Source: Erinaceus europaeus (lineage: Eukaryota; Chordata; Mammalia; Eulipotyphla; Erinaceidae). Taken from it: 64,000 nt of DNA. This document shows, in pieces, positions 46,684-58,467 of this stretch; the stretch's first letter is position 1, and the number at the start of each line of letters is the position of its first letter. The DNA lies in contig NC_080166.1 in NCBI RefSeq assembly GCF_950295315.1, forward strand, positions 98,337,141-98,401,140, given 5' to 3'. The notes under the pieces were generated by a model. That model saw only the letters and a program-made list of their open reading frames with translations. It searched no databases and was not told the origin of the DNA. The translations under genes and the position numbers were made by a program.

Positions 46684-46784
46684 ACAAATGATTTCTATCC
46701 AACTTGACAAGCTATCTGGTTTCTAGAACTATGATGTGATTCACAAACAGTAACATATGACTAATAACAAGTAACAAATAATTA

Positions 46785-46995
46785 TTTTTATTTATTTATT
46801 TTTTTAAATCGTCTTTATTTATTGGATAGAGACCACCAGAAAGCAAGAGGGAAGGGGGGGAGACAGAGAGGCACCTGCAGACCTGCTTCACCACTTGCAA
46901 AGCTTTCCCCCTGCAGGTGGGGACCAGAGGCTCAAACCTGGGTCCTTGTGCACTGTAACATGTGTGCCCAACTGTGTGTACCACTCTCTGGCCCC
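46785..46995 (-). mobile_element. SINE, group B
   Basis: gtctttatttattggataga, gaccaccagaaagcaagagg, cacctgcagacctgcttcac, cacttgcaaagctttccccc, ggaccagaggctcaaacctg, gtaccactctctggcccc. Confidence 0.92.
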
Positions 46996-47328
46996 ATAAG
47001 TAATTATTAATGACAGAAGCAGTTACGGCATAAAACTTGTCTACCAGAGGTGACTTCAATTTGTATTTAGAGAAAGCAAAAAGAAAACAAAAGTTAAACT
47101 TGTAAAGAAAAATGTGAAGTGAGAACTGAGACTATAGTTAAAACCAATGACATGTGTTTTCCTCTAAAGTACAATACAGTACATGGACCTTCACCACTCA
47201 TTGATCTGCACCTGTCATGATTGGAAATGTTTTAATTTCTAGTACAGTAAGAAATAAATGTCAGCTGTTTAAAAACTACATATTGTTTGTTTTATAAATA
47301 GTAGCTTAAATATTTTAATTTTTTAATA
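46996..47328. other. Unique DNA
   Basis: No gene or repeat recognised. Confidence 0.5.
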
Positions 47329-47488
47329 TTTCATTTGATTTATTTTTGTATAGAGACTGAGGGACCCCTGCTGCACTGTTGTACCCCTGAGAAGCTTCCC
47401 AACTTTCAGTTGGGGATGGAGAGGCTTGAACTTGGATCTTCCCACACTGTAACATGTGGTTTCCACAGGGTGTGTCATTTCCTAGACC
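47329..47488 (-). mobile_element. SINE, group B, diverged
   Basis: tgatttatttttgtatagag, cccctgagaagcttcccaac, tcagttggggatggagaggc, ttgaacttggatcttcccac, tgtgtcatttcctagacccc. Confidence 0.75.
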
Positions 47489-48095
47489 CCAGACTACAAT
47501 CTTCAAGGTGATTACCACTTAGAAAAATGTATTAAACATATAATCTGTAAAAAAATGTGACTGAAACCTTTGTGAATTTTTAAAGGCCCTATTTTAAAGC
47601 AAGTGTTACTTGTTTTACTTTAGGCAAACATTTACTTGGTGTAAGAAATTTTAATCTTACACTGGGATCACTGACATCAGAAACAGATCAGTCAGAACAT
47701 CAAAAAGTAGAAAAAAGAGACAATTTGATGTGGCTGTTTTTACATTATTCCAGCTTGGGAAAACATTATTTTTCAAAGCAAGGGTGTTCCTATCACCATT
47801 GCAAATATAGCATGATGTTGAGTCAATTTTGAAATTTCTCAAAATCATCTTCATCTTAAATACTATAATGTGTGACATAAGTGTTGTCACTTTGGATGAA
47901 AAATAAAGCTATTTATGAAACAGTCATTTATGTCTGGCATCCTCATTCGGGTGTAAACCTTCTTGACAGTAAGCAGATTACACCTCTGTAATAAAAGCAA
48001 ACTCAGTCATTGAAATAGGGTTTTTAAAATTATTATTATTTGTAGGAAAAAATTAGATGCCTCCTCCTCAAGAAGCAATCAGTGGGATTCAAATC

Positions 48096-48097
<2 letters not shown>
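47489..48097. other. Unique DNA
   Basis: No gene or repeat recognised. Confidence 0.5.

Positions 48098-48130
<33 letters not shown>
48098..48130. repeat. 33-base poly(A) tract
   Basis: Uninterrupted A run followed by ggggg. No LINE or SINE body precedes it that I can identify. Confidence 0.9.
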
Positions 48131-48133
<3 letters not shown>

Positions 48134-48167
48134 GGTATTTGGTTACTTCTGAACAGAAACCGTGTCA

Positions 48168-48400
48168 GGGAGCTGGATGGTGGTGCACCTGGTTGAACAC
48201 ACGTTACAATGCACGAGGACCCAGGTTCGAGTTCCTGGTTCCACCTGCTGGGAGAAGCTTTGTGAGTAGTGAAGCAGGTGTCTCTCTCTTTCTCTCTTCC
48301 TCTCTATACAATCTCCCCCTTCTCTCTCGATTTCTGACTGTCTCTGTCCGATAAGTAAGGGAAGACAATTAAGAAAAAGAAAAATAATAATAATAAAAAC
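48168..48400 (+). mobile_element. SINE, group B
   Basis: agggagctggatggtggtgc, acctggttgaacacacgtta, B box caggttcgagttcctgg, gaagctttgtgagtagtgaa, tctctcgatttctgactgtc, (aat)n-rich tail. Confidence 0.93.
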
Positions 48401-48865
48401 AGAAGATGGGTCAGGATCTGGGAGAGGCTTGGAAATGGGACCTCTTCATGAAAAGAAAGGAATAGATTCCATACCCCATCAGATATTATGTGGTAGATAG
48501 AATATGACTATGGAAGTTTATTCCTTTAATGTTAGAGGAGTCATTTCATATAAAGTATGAATATGGAGATTTGAGAAAATAGAATTTAGCACATACTAAG
48601 AATTTTCACAGCAATATTATTGCTGAGAATGTTGTCATTACTTGTTTTCTTAGAACAAGTTCCCACAGGTTGACTTTTTATGGGTACAGCGTGCAGAAGT
48701 GTAGTGACAGGGTGCTCTCTGGAAAGGCATGCCCAAAGGAAGAGAAAAGTTCAATAGTAACTCACACAGTAATATGAGAGTACTCCTCATCACTGCTCCT
48801 AAGTTACCAAGTAATGTTGATTGGCAATCAGTCCACCCCAACAAATTTCCATGAGATTCTACTGT
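48401..48865. other. Unique DNA
   Basis: No gene. A minus-strand frame (48650-48880) has no features. Confidence 0.5.
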
Positions 48866-48958
48866 TCCAGGACTGAGCACAAGGACCCAAGTTCAGGCCC
48901 CAAATCCCTACCTGCAGAGGGAATGCACTGAGCAGTTGTGATGATTAAAAAATAAAAG
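48866..48958 (+). mobile_element. SINE fragment, middle deleted
   Basis: ccaggactgagcacaaggac, ccaagttcaggccccaaatc, cctacctgcagagggaatgc, then straight to a taaaaaataaaagg tail. The pyrimidine body is missing. Confidence 0.6.
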
Positions 48959-49081
48959 GCATACATAAAAGATATGTCATTCATTGTCTTTATCATTTAG
49001 AAATCTTTGTTAAGTAACCAGAACTTTTAATAGGCTGAATCTGATACTACTAAATCAGTAGCCATATTATTATTCATTTTA

Positions 49082-49305
49082 TTGCCACTAGAGCTATGGT
49101 TGGGGCTTTAGTGCCAGCAATACAAATCTACTGCTGCTTCAGACCATTTTTCCTCCTCCACCCCCTTTTTATTATACTTGATAGAACAGAGAGTAATTGA
49201 GAGGGGATGGGGAGATAGAGAGGGAAGGAATGGTGAGCAAGGGATGGAACCTGATTCTTGCGCATGGTAATACGTGTACTTAACAAGGTGCACCACTGCA
49301 CAGCA
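49082..49305 (-). mobile_element. SINE, group B long form, diverged
   Basis: tgccactagagctatggttg, tacaaatctactgctgcttc, gatagaacagagagtaattg, agagggaaggaatggtgagc, ggaacctgattcttgcgcat, gcaccactgcacagcacc. The cacctgcag block is deleted. Confidence 0.78.
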
Positions 49306-50401
49306 CCTGCTATATTAATTTTCATGAGAATTCACATCAAAACATCATTGTATACAGCATATTACAGGCAAAGGGTTACTAAAAACACACCCATCTCCAC
49401 ACAGTTTGTTATAAAATACATTTCTAGTGTAGTGAATCATCAACTTGTCAGATAGCTTGAAATCACATAAACTAATAGATTTCTGCTTTCCAATACCCCA
49501 ACATAACATCTACATTTATCTCTAAAATGAAGTTTGAGTATATGTTATACAGAGAAACTATGGATATCAGTAGAATAAAAGATTTGATTTATAGACCTCA
49601 GAACTCAGTTTAGGATCAGGATTGAAGCACAAAGAATCATTTCCGATTTTAAAAAATTCAGCCCTTCACATGAGCTTAAAAATGATTTTAATGTGTTTTA
49701 CAGTGTATATATTAGATATCCAATGCACAGATTAAATCTTTAATGTGTTTTGTGATGTGTAAACTATAGAATTTTTTGAAATTTGTAAGATATGTGCCTA
49801 TAATCATAGTTTAGAAAGACATTAAGTACTTAATGTGTCCAAGCCCCTCTGAATATTTTTTTTTAATTTTCTAAAAAGTTCAAATTGACATTTGGTCCAT
49901 GTTTTAAGGGGGAAAAAAGGCTCCTGATATAAAAAATATCAACTACTTTTCCTGGGGTTCAGAAACATACAGTCAATAATGTAATGCTAGTATATCTGAT
50001 TTCACAGGTTCCCATCAGAACATGTTAAATTTATTAAAAAGGAAAAATAGTGATATACTTTAGATGCGCAAAATTCAACTTTTTTCCCCAGAGGAAGAAT
50101 CTTGTAACAAGATTAAAATTATGTTTTTCTGTAATACATAAATTCTTGCATTTGTGTTCTCCTTCACTGAAAGACGATTCAGAAGTTGTATTAAACTCCT
50201 CTTTCCTGGTGTGAGATGGAGATGCTACTTTGTTAACGATATTTACATTTCCTGTTTAGATAATACATATAATAGAAAATAAAATCAGCTCATAGTGTAG
50301 AGGACTTCATTAGAGAGTAATTAAATTTTAACAGTATCTTCATGCTGCATGAATTGAACATGGAGTCTTATTTCTTCAAAAATGAAATCTTTTTCTTTTC
50401 A
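49306..50401. other. Unique AT-rich DNA
   Basis: No gene or repeat recognised. Confidence 0.5.
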
Positions 50402-50573
50402 TACATTTTATTTATTTTTAATGAGAGAGACACACAGAGAAAGAGAGATAGAGAGAGAACCACAGCACTGCTCAGCACTGACTTTTGATGGTGCTGGGAA
50501 TTGAACCTAGGACCTTAGAACCTCAGGCACCATTAGCCTTTTGCATAACCATTATGCTGTTTCCCTAAGCCCT
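50402..50573 (-). mobile_element. SINE, group C
   Basis: ttttatttatttttaatgag, agacacacagagaaagagag, cagcactgctcagcactgac, ggtgctgggaattgaaccta, ggaccttagaacctcaggca, ttgcataaccattatgctgt. Confidence 0.9.
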
Positions 50574-51029
50574 AAGAAATCTTTTTCTATCCCATTGAAA
50601 TTTTAACAAATCCACAAGTACATGTTGAAAGACCACTGTGGGGGGATTCCAGAAAATGGAGGAATGAGAAGCTGCTAGTGGCTTGAGCTCCGACCACATC
50701 GACTGGAAACTGTAGGATTTTTTGCCTTCAGTAGGCCAGTCAATAAGGGGTCCTAGCGGTGACACCAAGGAGGTGACTATAGCTCAATTTGGATTAGAAA
50801 ATAGAGTAAAAAGAAAGAGAAAAAATTTTTTTCTTTTAAATTATTATTCCCAAAGCGCACCCCCTCCCCCCTCCCCCATAACCAGTCCCTGGGGACCAGA
50901 GATCTGCTCCTAGCAGGCTCTCCTGCTGAGCTTCTTTCTTTACCAAGATTCCTGTCCCACCAGGGGGTGTCATTCATTCTAATTATATTCCCTTCTGAAA
51001 CCTTTGGCCTTTTTTCTTTCTAAGTAGCC

Positions 51030-51632
51030 AATCAGCTGCCTCAGCTCAGGGGGCCTGAGGCAATCTGGAGCCATCCAAGCTGAAGACAGGACAGGTTTTT
51101 TACTCTGTACTATTTTATCATCAATACAAGATAAACGCGTACCTCTTTCCCCCTCTCCTTCAGGTTGACCATAAATAACTCTTAGTGTATATTCCATTGC
51201 TAGGGGACTGGGTGTCTTATTCACTGCTAAAATAACTTGTTTCACTTTTCCTACCACCCCTACCCATTCTCTCATGCCCCCCCACATAGCTAATTAAATA
51301 ATAATAAATAAATAAATAACTTTTTCCTTTCACTGCTCTTTTATTACTGTTCTTTTTCTTATCATTTTCTTTTCTCTCTCTATTTCTTTTTTTCTTCTTT
51401 TTCTCATTCTTGTCATCCTTTCTTTCTTCTTCCTTCAGCTTTCTGAATTCACTGATACGCGTTTGGGAATTCTTTTGGGGAAGAAATCTGACTCAGAGTG
51501 GACTCTCTCGGCGTGTATCTCTTATCTCCTTCCCTTTCTCCATTAGCTACCCCTATAATATACAGTGGATAGTAGATTTGCATAACTGTCTGTTCCTGCT
51601 ATTCTTGTATAGTCCTGAGGGTTTTTTTTTCT
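51030..51632 (+). repeat. L1 5'UTR tandem unit 1 (~600 bp)
   Basis: Landmarks: gctcagggggcctgaggcaa (about 51045), ggacaggttttttactctgt, caggttgaccataaataact, cactgctcttttattactgt, aagaaatctgactcagagtg (51481), acagtggatagtagatttgc (51562). All recur in order about 600 bp later. Confidence 0.85.
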
Positions 51633-52235
51633 TAACATTCAGCTGTCTCTGCTCAGGAGGCTTGAGGCAATGTGGGACAGGTTTTTTACACTGCTCTATT
51701 TTATTATTAATATTATATAAAGGTGTATATCTTCCCCCCTCCTTTAGGTTGACCAGAATTAACTCTTAGGGTATCTTTCATTGCTAGGGGAATGGGCATC
51801 TTATCCATTGTAAGAGGAACTTGTCTCTTTACTCCTACCTCCTCTATAGACTCTCCCCTTCTCCCTCCTCCTAGCTAATTAAAAAAATAAAATAAAATAA
51901 AATAAAAAATAAATTAATCAATTAAAAAACTTAACTTTCACTGCTCTTTTATTACAGCTCTTTTTCTTATTTTTTTTCTGTTCTCTCTCTTGTTTCTCTT
52001 TTTTTATCTTGTCTTCCATTTCATCCTTCTTTCTTATTTGTCCTTCTGAATTCACTGATATTCATTTGTGAATTATTTTGGGGAAGAAATCTGACTCAGA
52101 ATGGACCCTCTATGTGTGTATCTCTGCTCTAGTTCCCTTTCTCCTCTTGCTACCCCTACAGTGGATAGTAGATTTGCATAATTGTCTATTCTTACTATCC
52201 CTTCTTTCCTTTCTCTTTCTTCTTCACTTGGACTT
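51633..52235 (+). repeat. L1 5'UTR tandem unit 2 (~600 bp)
   Basis: Corresponding landmarks: gctcaggaggcttgaggcaa (51651), ggacaggttttttacactgc, taggttgaccagaattaact, cactgctcttttattacagc, aagaaatctgactcagaatg (52084), acagtggatagtagatttgc (52158). Offsets from unit 1 fall from 607 to 596 bp, consistent with small indels in an old duplication. Confidence 0.85.
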
Positions 52236-52443
52236 GGTTGCTATTTTTTCACGGACTGGAGACATTGTTTGGCTAACTGGTAGTGATTAAACTGCTTCAA
52301 TACTTGCTTCAGTTGCTATTGTAATTCCTGAGGTTGATGAGTGCATTTGTCATAAAGGTATTTAGTACAGTGTTGCTTGTACTCAAAACACAACAACTGA
52401 GGAACAACAGAACATAAAAATAAGAAACACGTAAATCAAAAAA

Positions 52444-53413
52444 ATGGGTAGATCAAAAACAAAACTGCTACTCCAATGAATGATGATAAGAGCCCAGAAG
52501 AAACTGCAAAACAGCCAGAAGTAACCATAGATAAGAAAAGTATGCAAGCAATAATAAACTTATTAATCACAGAAATGAAAACAACTTTGGAGGAAAGGAA
52601 TGGCAGTATTAGGGAAACAACAGTTGAGACCCCCAAGGAAAATACAGATTATCTTGAGGCAATTAGAGAACTGAAAGCTGAAATAGCTGTAATGAAGAAA
52701 GAAGCTGAGGCAAGGGAAAGCAGACTAACAGAAGCAGAAAACAGAATTAATCAGACAGAGGATGAGTTAGAGAAAACGAAGAAAGAGGTGAAAGAACTCA
52801 AAAAGAGATTGAGAGAACCTGAAAACAACAACAGAGACATATGGGATGATCTCAAAAGAAATAACATTTGAATAATAGGCCTGTAAGAGGAAGAAAGAGA
52901 GGAAAGGGAAGGAAACATTCCAGAGAACATAATAGAAGAAAACTTCCCAGACCTGAATAACAGAAAGGACATTAAGATTCAAGAGGCCCAGAGAATTACA
53001 AACAGAATCAACCCAGACCTGAAGACACCAAGACACATCACAGTCACAATGAGAAGAAATAAGGATAAAGATAGAAATAAGGATAAAGGATAGAAATAAG
53101 GATAAAGGATAGAAATAAGGATAAAGAAGAAATAAGGATAAAGGCTGCAAGAGAGAAATAAAAAGTTACATACAGCGGAAAACCCATAAGATTATCTACA
53201 GACTTCTCCACTCAAACTCTAAAAGCCAGAAGGGAATGGCAAGATATCTATTGAACCCTGAATGAAAAAATCTTTCAACCAAGGATAATATATCCTGCTA
53301 GACTTTCATTCAAACTAGATGGAGGGATCAAAACCTTCTTAGACAAACAACAATTAAAGGAGGCAACCATCAACAAACCGGCCCTGAAAGAGGTTCTAAA
53401 AGACCTCTCATAA
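52444..53413 (+). pseudogene. L1 ORF1 (RNA-binding chaperone), broken
   Basis: Starts atgggtagatcaaaaacaaa (MGRSKTK). One base is missing near 52464, so the open frame resumes from 52476. That frame has a long heptad-like coiled coil (LEAIRELKAEIAVMKKEAEA to KKEVKELKKRLREPENNN, about 52655-52825), the trimerisation region. Stops lie at 52869 (RNNI*, R expected) and just after. Then IPENIIEENFPDLNNRKDIK and RITNRINPDLKTPRHITV, where the RNA-recognition domain begins, are followed by a 5-unit minisatellite that shifts the frame. The C-terminal domain continues as KPIRLSTDFSTQTLKARREW, IIYPARLSFKLDGG, PALKEVLKDLS and stop 53411-53413. L1 ORF1 protein normally coats L1 RNA. Confidence 0.9.
53056..53143 (+). 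repeat. Minisatellite in L1 ORF1, five units
   Basis: gaaataaggataaag starts at 53056, 53074, 53093, 53112 and 53129, with spacers ata, gata, gata and aa giving units of 18, 19, 19 and 17 bp. The four extra units add 73 bp, not a multiple of three. Confidence 0.95.
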
Positions 53414-53471
53414 ACAAGAACATCACTATAATACTTGCAATATATCAGAACAAACAAAAATTTGTTGAATA

Positions 53472-56400
53472 ATGGCACTACAATACATTAAATCCATAAT
53501 ATCAATAAATGTCAATGGCTTAAACTCACCCATCAAAAGGCACAGAGTGTGGGGAAAGATCAGAAAACATAACCCAACCATACACTGCTTGCAAGAATCA
53601 CATCTGACACAACAAGATAAACACAGACTTAAAGTGAAAAGATGATAACTATCATACAGGCTAACGGGCCACAAAAAAGGGCAAGAACAGCCATTCTCAT
53701 CTTAGACACGATAGATTTTAAATTAAATAAAGAAATAAAAAATAGGCAAGGACATTACATAATGATTAGAGGATCAATCAGCCAAGAAGACTTAACAATT
53801 ATTAACATCTATGCACCCAATGAGGGACCATCTAAATACATCAAGAACCTACTGAAAAAATTTCAAAAATACATCAATAGTAATACAATAATAGTGGGAG
53901 ACTTCAATACCCCACTCTCAAACTTAGACAGATCAACAAAGAAGAGAACCAACAAAGATACAAGAGAATTAAATGAAGAGATTGACAGACTAGACCTCTT
54001 GGACATTTTCAGAATCCTTCACCCCCCAAAACTGGAATACACCTTCTTTTCAAATCCATATAACACATACTCAAGGATAGACCACATGTTAGGCCACAAA
54101 GACAGCATCAATAAATTCAAGAGCATTGAAGTCATCCAAAGTATCTTCTCAGACCACAGTGGAGTAAAACTAACATTTAACAACAAACAGAAAATTATTA
54201 AAAGTCACAGAATTTGGAAACTAAACAACATACTCCTTAAGAACCATTGGGTCAGAGAGTCACTCAAGCAGGAAATTCAAATGTTCCTGGAAACAAATGA
54301 AAATGAAGACACTACCTATCAAAATATTTGGGACACAGCTAAAGCAGTATTGAGAGGGAAACTTATAGCCATACAATCACATATTCAGCAACAAGAAAAA
54401 GCTGAAATGAATGACCTTACTGCACACCTCAAGGACTTAGACGAAGAGGAATAAAGGAACCATAAAGCAACCAGAAGGACAGAAAACACTAAAATTAGAG
54501 CAGAAATAAACAACATAAAAAATAAGAGAACCATTCAAAATATCAATGAAGCCAAATGTTGGTTCTTTGAAAGATTAAACAAAATTGAGAACCCCTTAGG
54601 CAAACTCACCAAACAAAAAAGAGAGAAGACTCAAATTAATAGAATTGTAAACCATGGAGGAGATATCACAACTGACACCACAGAAATCCAGAGAATCATG
54701 CGAAACTTCTATGAAGAACAATACGCCACCAAGCTAGAGAATCTGGAAGAAATGGAAGAATTCCTAGAAAAATATGCTCTTCCAAAACTGAACCAAGAAG
54801 AACTACCAAACCTAAATGCACCAGTCACAGACAAAGAAATTGAAACCATTATTAAGAATATCCCCAAGAACAAAAGTCCTGGACCAGATGGCTTCACAAA
54901 TGAATTCTACAAAACTTTCAGGAAACAGGTAGTACCCATACTTCTTAAGCTTTTCCATAAGATTGAAGAAACAGGAATACTCCCTTCCACCTTCTATGAA
55001 GCCAACATCACCCTGATACCAAAGCTGACAGGGACACAATAAAAAAGGAAAACTACAGACGAATATTTCTGATGAACATAGATGCCAAAATATTAAACAA
55101 GATCTTGGCCAACCGGATACAACAGCACATCAAAAAGCTTGTACATCACAACCAAGTGGGATTCATCCCAGGAATGCAAGGCTGGTTCAACATCCATAAG
55201 TTAATCAATGTCATTCAACACATCAATAAAAGCAAAGCCAAAAACCACATGATTATCTCAATAGATACAGAGAAATCCTTAGACAAAGTCCAACACCCAT
55301 TCATGCTCAAAACTCTACAAAAAATGGGAATAGATGGGAAATTCCTCAAGATAGTGGAATCTATATATAGCAAACCTACAGCCAACATCATACTCAATGG
55401 ATAAAAGCTGAAAGCATTCCCCCTCAGATTAGGGACTAGACAGGGCTGTCCACTGTCACCATTACTCTTCAACATAGTACTGGAAGTTCTTGCCATAGCA
55501 ATCAGGCAAGAGAAAGAAATCAAAGGAATACAGATTGGAAGGGAAGAAGTCAAACTCTCACTATTTGCAGATGATATGACAGTATACATAGAAAAACCTA
55601 AATAATCCAGCAGAAAACTACTGGAAGTTATTAGGTATAGCAAGGTGTCAGGCTACAAAATCAATGTAGAAAAATCAGTGGCATTTCTTTATGTAAACAC
55701 TAAATCTGAAGAAGAAGACATCCAGAAATCACTCCCATTTACTGTTTCAGCAAAATCAATCAAATACCTAGGAATAAAGTTGACCAAAGAAGTGAAAGAC
55801 TTACATACTGAAAACTATGAGTCGCTACTCAAGGAAATAGAAACTGATACCAAGAAATGGAAAGACATCCCATGATCATGGATTGGAAGAATAAATATCA
55901 TCAAAATGAATATTCTCCCCAGAGCCATATACAAATTTAATGCAATACCCATCAAATTTTCACCAAGCTTCTTTAAGTGAAGAGAACAAACACTACAATC
56001 ATTTATCTGGAACCTGAAAACACCTAGAATTGCCAAAACCGTCTTGAGGAAAAGAAACAGAAATGGAGGCATCACACGCCCAGACCTTAAACTATATTAT
56101 AAAGCCATCATCATCAAAACAGCATGGTACTGGAACAAAAATAGGCACACAAACCAGTGGAACAGAATTGAAAGCCCAGAACTAAACCCCCACACCTATG
56201 GACATCTAATCTTTGATAAGGGAGCCCAAAGCATTAAATGGATGAAGAAGGCTCTCTTCAATAAATGGTGCTGGGAAAAACTGGGTTGTAACATGCAGAA
56301 GAATGAAATTGAACCACTTTATCTCACCAGAAACAAAAATCAACTCCAAATGGATCAAAGACCTGGTTATTAGACCAGAAACAATCAAACATTTAGAGGA

Positions 56401-57289
56401 AAACATTGATAAAACACTTTCCCACCTATACCTCAAGGACATCTTTGATGAAACAAACCCAATTGCAAGGCAGACTAAAGCAGAAACAAACCACTGGGAC
56501 TATATCACATTGAAAAGCTTCTGCACATCCAAGGAAACAATCAAACAAAGAGACCCCTTACCGAATGGGAGAAGATCTTCACATGCCATACATCAGACAA
56601 GAAACTAGTCACCAAAATATATAAAGAGCTCAGCAAACTTAGCACCAAAAAAGCAAATGACCCCATCCAAAAATGGGCAGAGGATATGAACAAAACATTC
56701 ACCTCAGAGGATATCCAAAAGGCTAACAAACACATAAAAAACTGCTCTAGGTCACTGATTATCAGAGAAATGCAAATTAAGACAACATTGAGATACCACC
56801 TCACTCCTGTAAGAATGGCATACATCAAAAAGGACAGCAGCAACAAATGCTTGGAGAAGCTGTGGGAACAGAGGAACCCTTTTACATTGCTGGTGGGAAT
56901 GTAAATTGGTCCAGCCTCTGTGGAGAGAAGTCTGGAGAACTCTCAGAAGGCTAGACATGGACCTTACATATGATCCAGTAATTCCTCTCCTGGGGTTATA
57001 CCCCAAGGACTCCATAACACCCAACCAAAAAGAGGTGTGTACTCCTATGTTCATAGCAGCACAATTCATAATAGCTAAAACCTGGAAGCAACCCAGGTGC
57101 CCAACAACAGATGAGTGGCTGAGAAAGCTGTGGTATATATACACAATGGAATACTATGCAGCTATCAAGAACAATGAACCCACCTTCTCTGACCCATCTT
57201 GGACAGAGCTAGAAGGAATTATGATAAGTGAGCTAAGTCAGAAAGATAAGGATCAGTATGGGATGATCCCACTCATCAACAGAAGGTGA
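53472..57289 (+). pseudogene. L1 ORF2 (endonuclease/reverse transcriptase), broken
   Basis: About 1,270 codons, the normal L1 length. Start 53472: ALQYIKSIISINVNGLNSPI and TIHCLQESH (endonuclease). A lost base at about 53643 shifts to the frame 53642-54454, with [25 protein letters not shown] and [10 protein letters not shown]. Further on: [20 protein letters not shown] (54850s), a shift near 55042, [40 protein letters not shown], catalytic [11 protein letters not shown] (FADD at 55564-55575), [32 protein letters not shown], and C-terminal VIPLLGLYPKD and TPMFIAAQFIIAKTWKQPRC. In-frame stops or shifts occur near 53643, 54454, 55042, 55404, 55605, 55875, 55980, 56300-56370, 56608 and 56904. 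It nicks DNA at TT/AAAA-type sites and copies RNA. Such enzymes presumably mobilised the SINEs here. Confidence 0.95.
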
Positions 57290-58467
57290 GAAAGAAGATC
57301 TGAAAGGGAAACTAAAAGCAGGACCTGATCAAATTGTAAGTAGGGCACCAAAGTAAAAACCCTGTGGTGAGGGGTAGACATGCAGCTTCCTGAGCCGGTG
57401 GGGGGTGGGGGTGGGGAGGTGGGATGGGACACAGTCTTTTGGTGATGGGAATGGTGTTTATGTACACTCCTAATAAAGTGTAGTCATATAAATCACTAAC
57501 TAATATGAGAAGTGGAAAATTAATTGTATGTCTCGAAGTTTTTTAAAACACAGACTGAGTCTTTTTAATATGTAGGCTGTGTATTTGATATGCGGACTCT
57601 CTCAAAAGCCTAGACAAAGTAGATCAGAAGCAAACAATGGCACAGCTACATACAAGATACTGGGTACTATACAGCAAACCCTAACAAAAGGACTTTTCAA
57701 AGTTAACCCAATTACCAAATAATGTAGTGATAACATTAACTATCCACTGTCTTTTTGAACCCGAAGACAGCAGGAACCTCACATCTCCACTATAAAGCCT
57801 ATATTTCCCCCAGTCTTGGAACCTTAGGCTAGGGCCTACTTTCCCGTATGCCTCTCCCAGTCCATATCAAATAACATTGCATCAGCCGAGCGCAACCTAA
57901 TCACTGCAATGATTGCCACCTCAACATGCTTCAGCTCAGATTGTGTCCAGAGACTTCACGTGAGGAATGACAACCCTTCAGCTTCATTACTCAGGTGAGA
58001 CCTTTCCTTTCATAGTATTCTCTAATTCCATCTCAGGTGTTTCACTTTCTAACAAAGTCCCTAGATATAGATATAGACCTAGATAAACCTAGATATAGAC
58101 CAGGTTCTGTGAGAGAGAGCATATGTTCACACGTATCCATAAACTACTGCAAAATATATACCTGAAAGCAAAAGTACACTAGAGTTTGCAGCGAGTACCC
58201 CCCTAACACTTCCTCTTCACTATTCCAACCTTTGGGTCCATGATTGCTCAACAATTTGTTTGGCTTTGTATGTTAACTCTCTTCTGCAACCCACAATGAC
58301 CCTGGGTCCATGCTCCCAGAGGGATAGAGAATGGGAAAGCTATCAGGGAAGAGGATGGGATATGGAGATTGGGTGGTAGGAATTGTGTGGAGTTGTACCC
58401 CTCCTACCCTATGGTTTTGTTAATTTATCCTTTCTTAAATACAAAATAAATTAAAAAAAAAAAAAAG
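57290..58467 (+). other. L1 3'UTR, extended, with G-rich tract
   Basis: The first 190 bp parallel the end of the short-tail L1s, including a G-rich tract at 57398-57427 (gtggggggtgggggtgggga) and aataaa at 57471. Instead of ending there, the transcript continues about 980 bp, the last part of which (58015-58467) is the tail seen alone at 28085, 39666, 8040 and elsewhere. At about 58281, gtatgttaactctctt joins directly to ctgcaacccacaatgaccct, skipping about 210 bp present at 28333-28545. Confidence 0.8.

Larger units (their letters stand above)
50642..52443 (+). promoter_or_regulatory. L1 5'UTR with tandem promoter-like units
   Basis: About 1.8 kb upstream of ORF1, rich in T/C tracts, with no coding frame of note. 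It contains two tandem units of about 600 bp (listed next), preceded by a unique 390-bp leader and followed by a unique stretch before ORF1. By analogy with other mammalian L1s it should hold an internal RNA polymerase II promoter. No specific factor site was verified. Confidence 0.75.

Noticed and set aside
48098..48130. 33-base poly(A) as a processed pseudogene tail
   Set aside because: No transcript-like sequence precedes it that I could recognise, and no flanking duplication was found.
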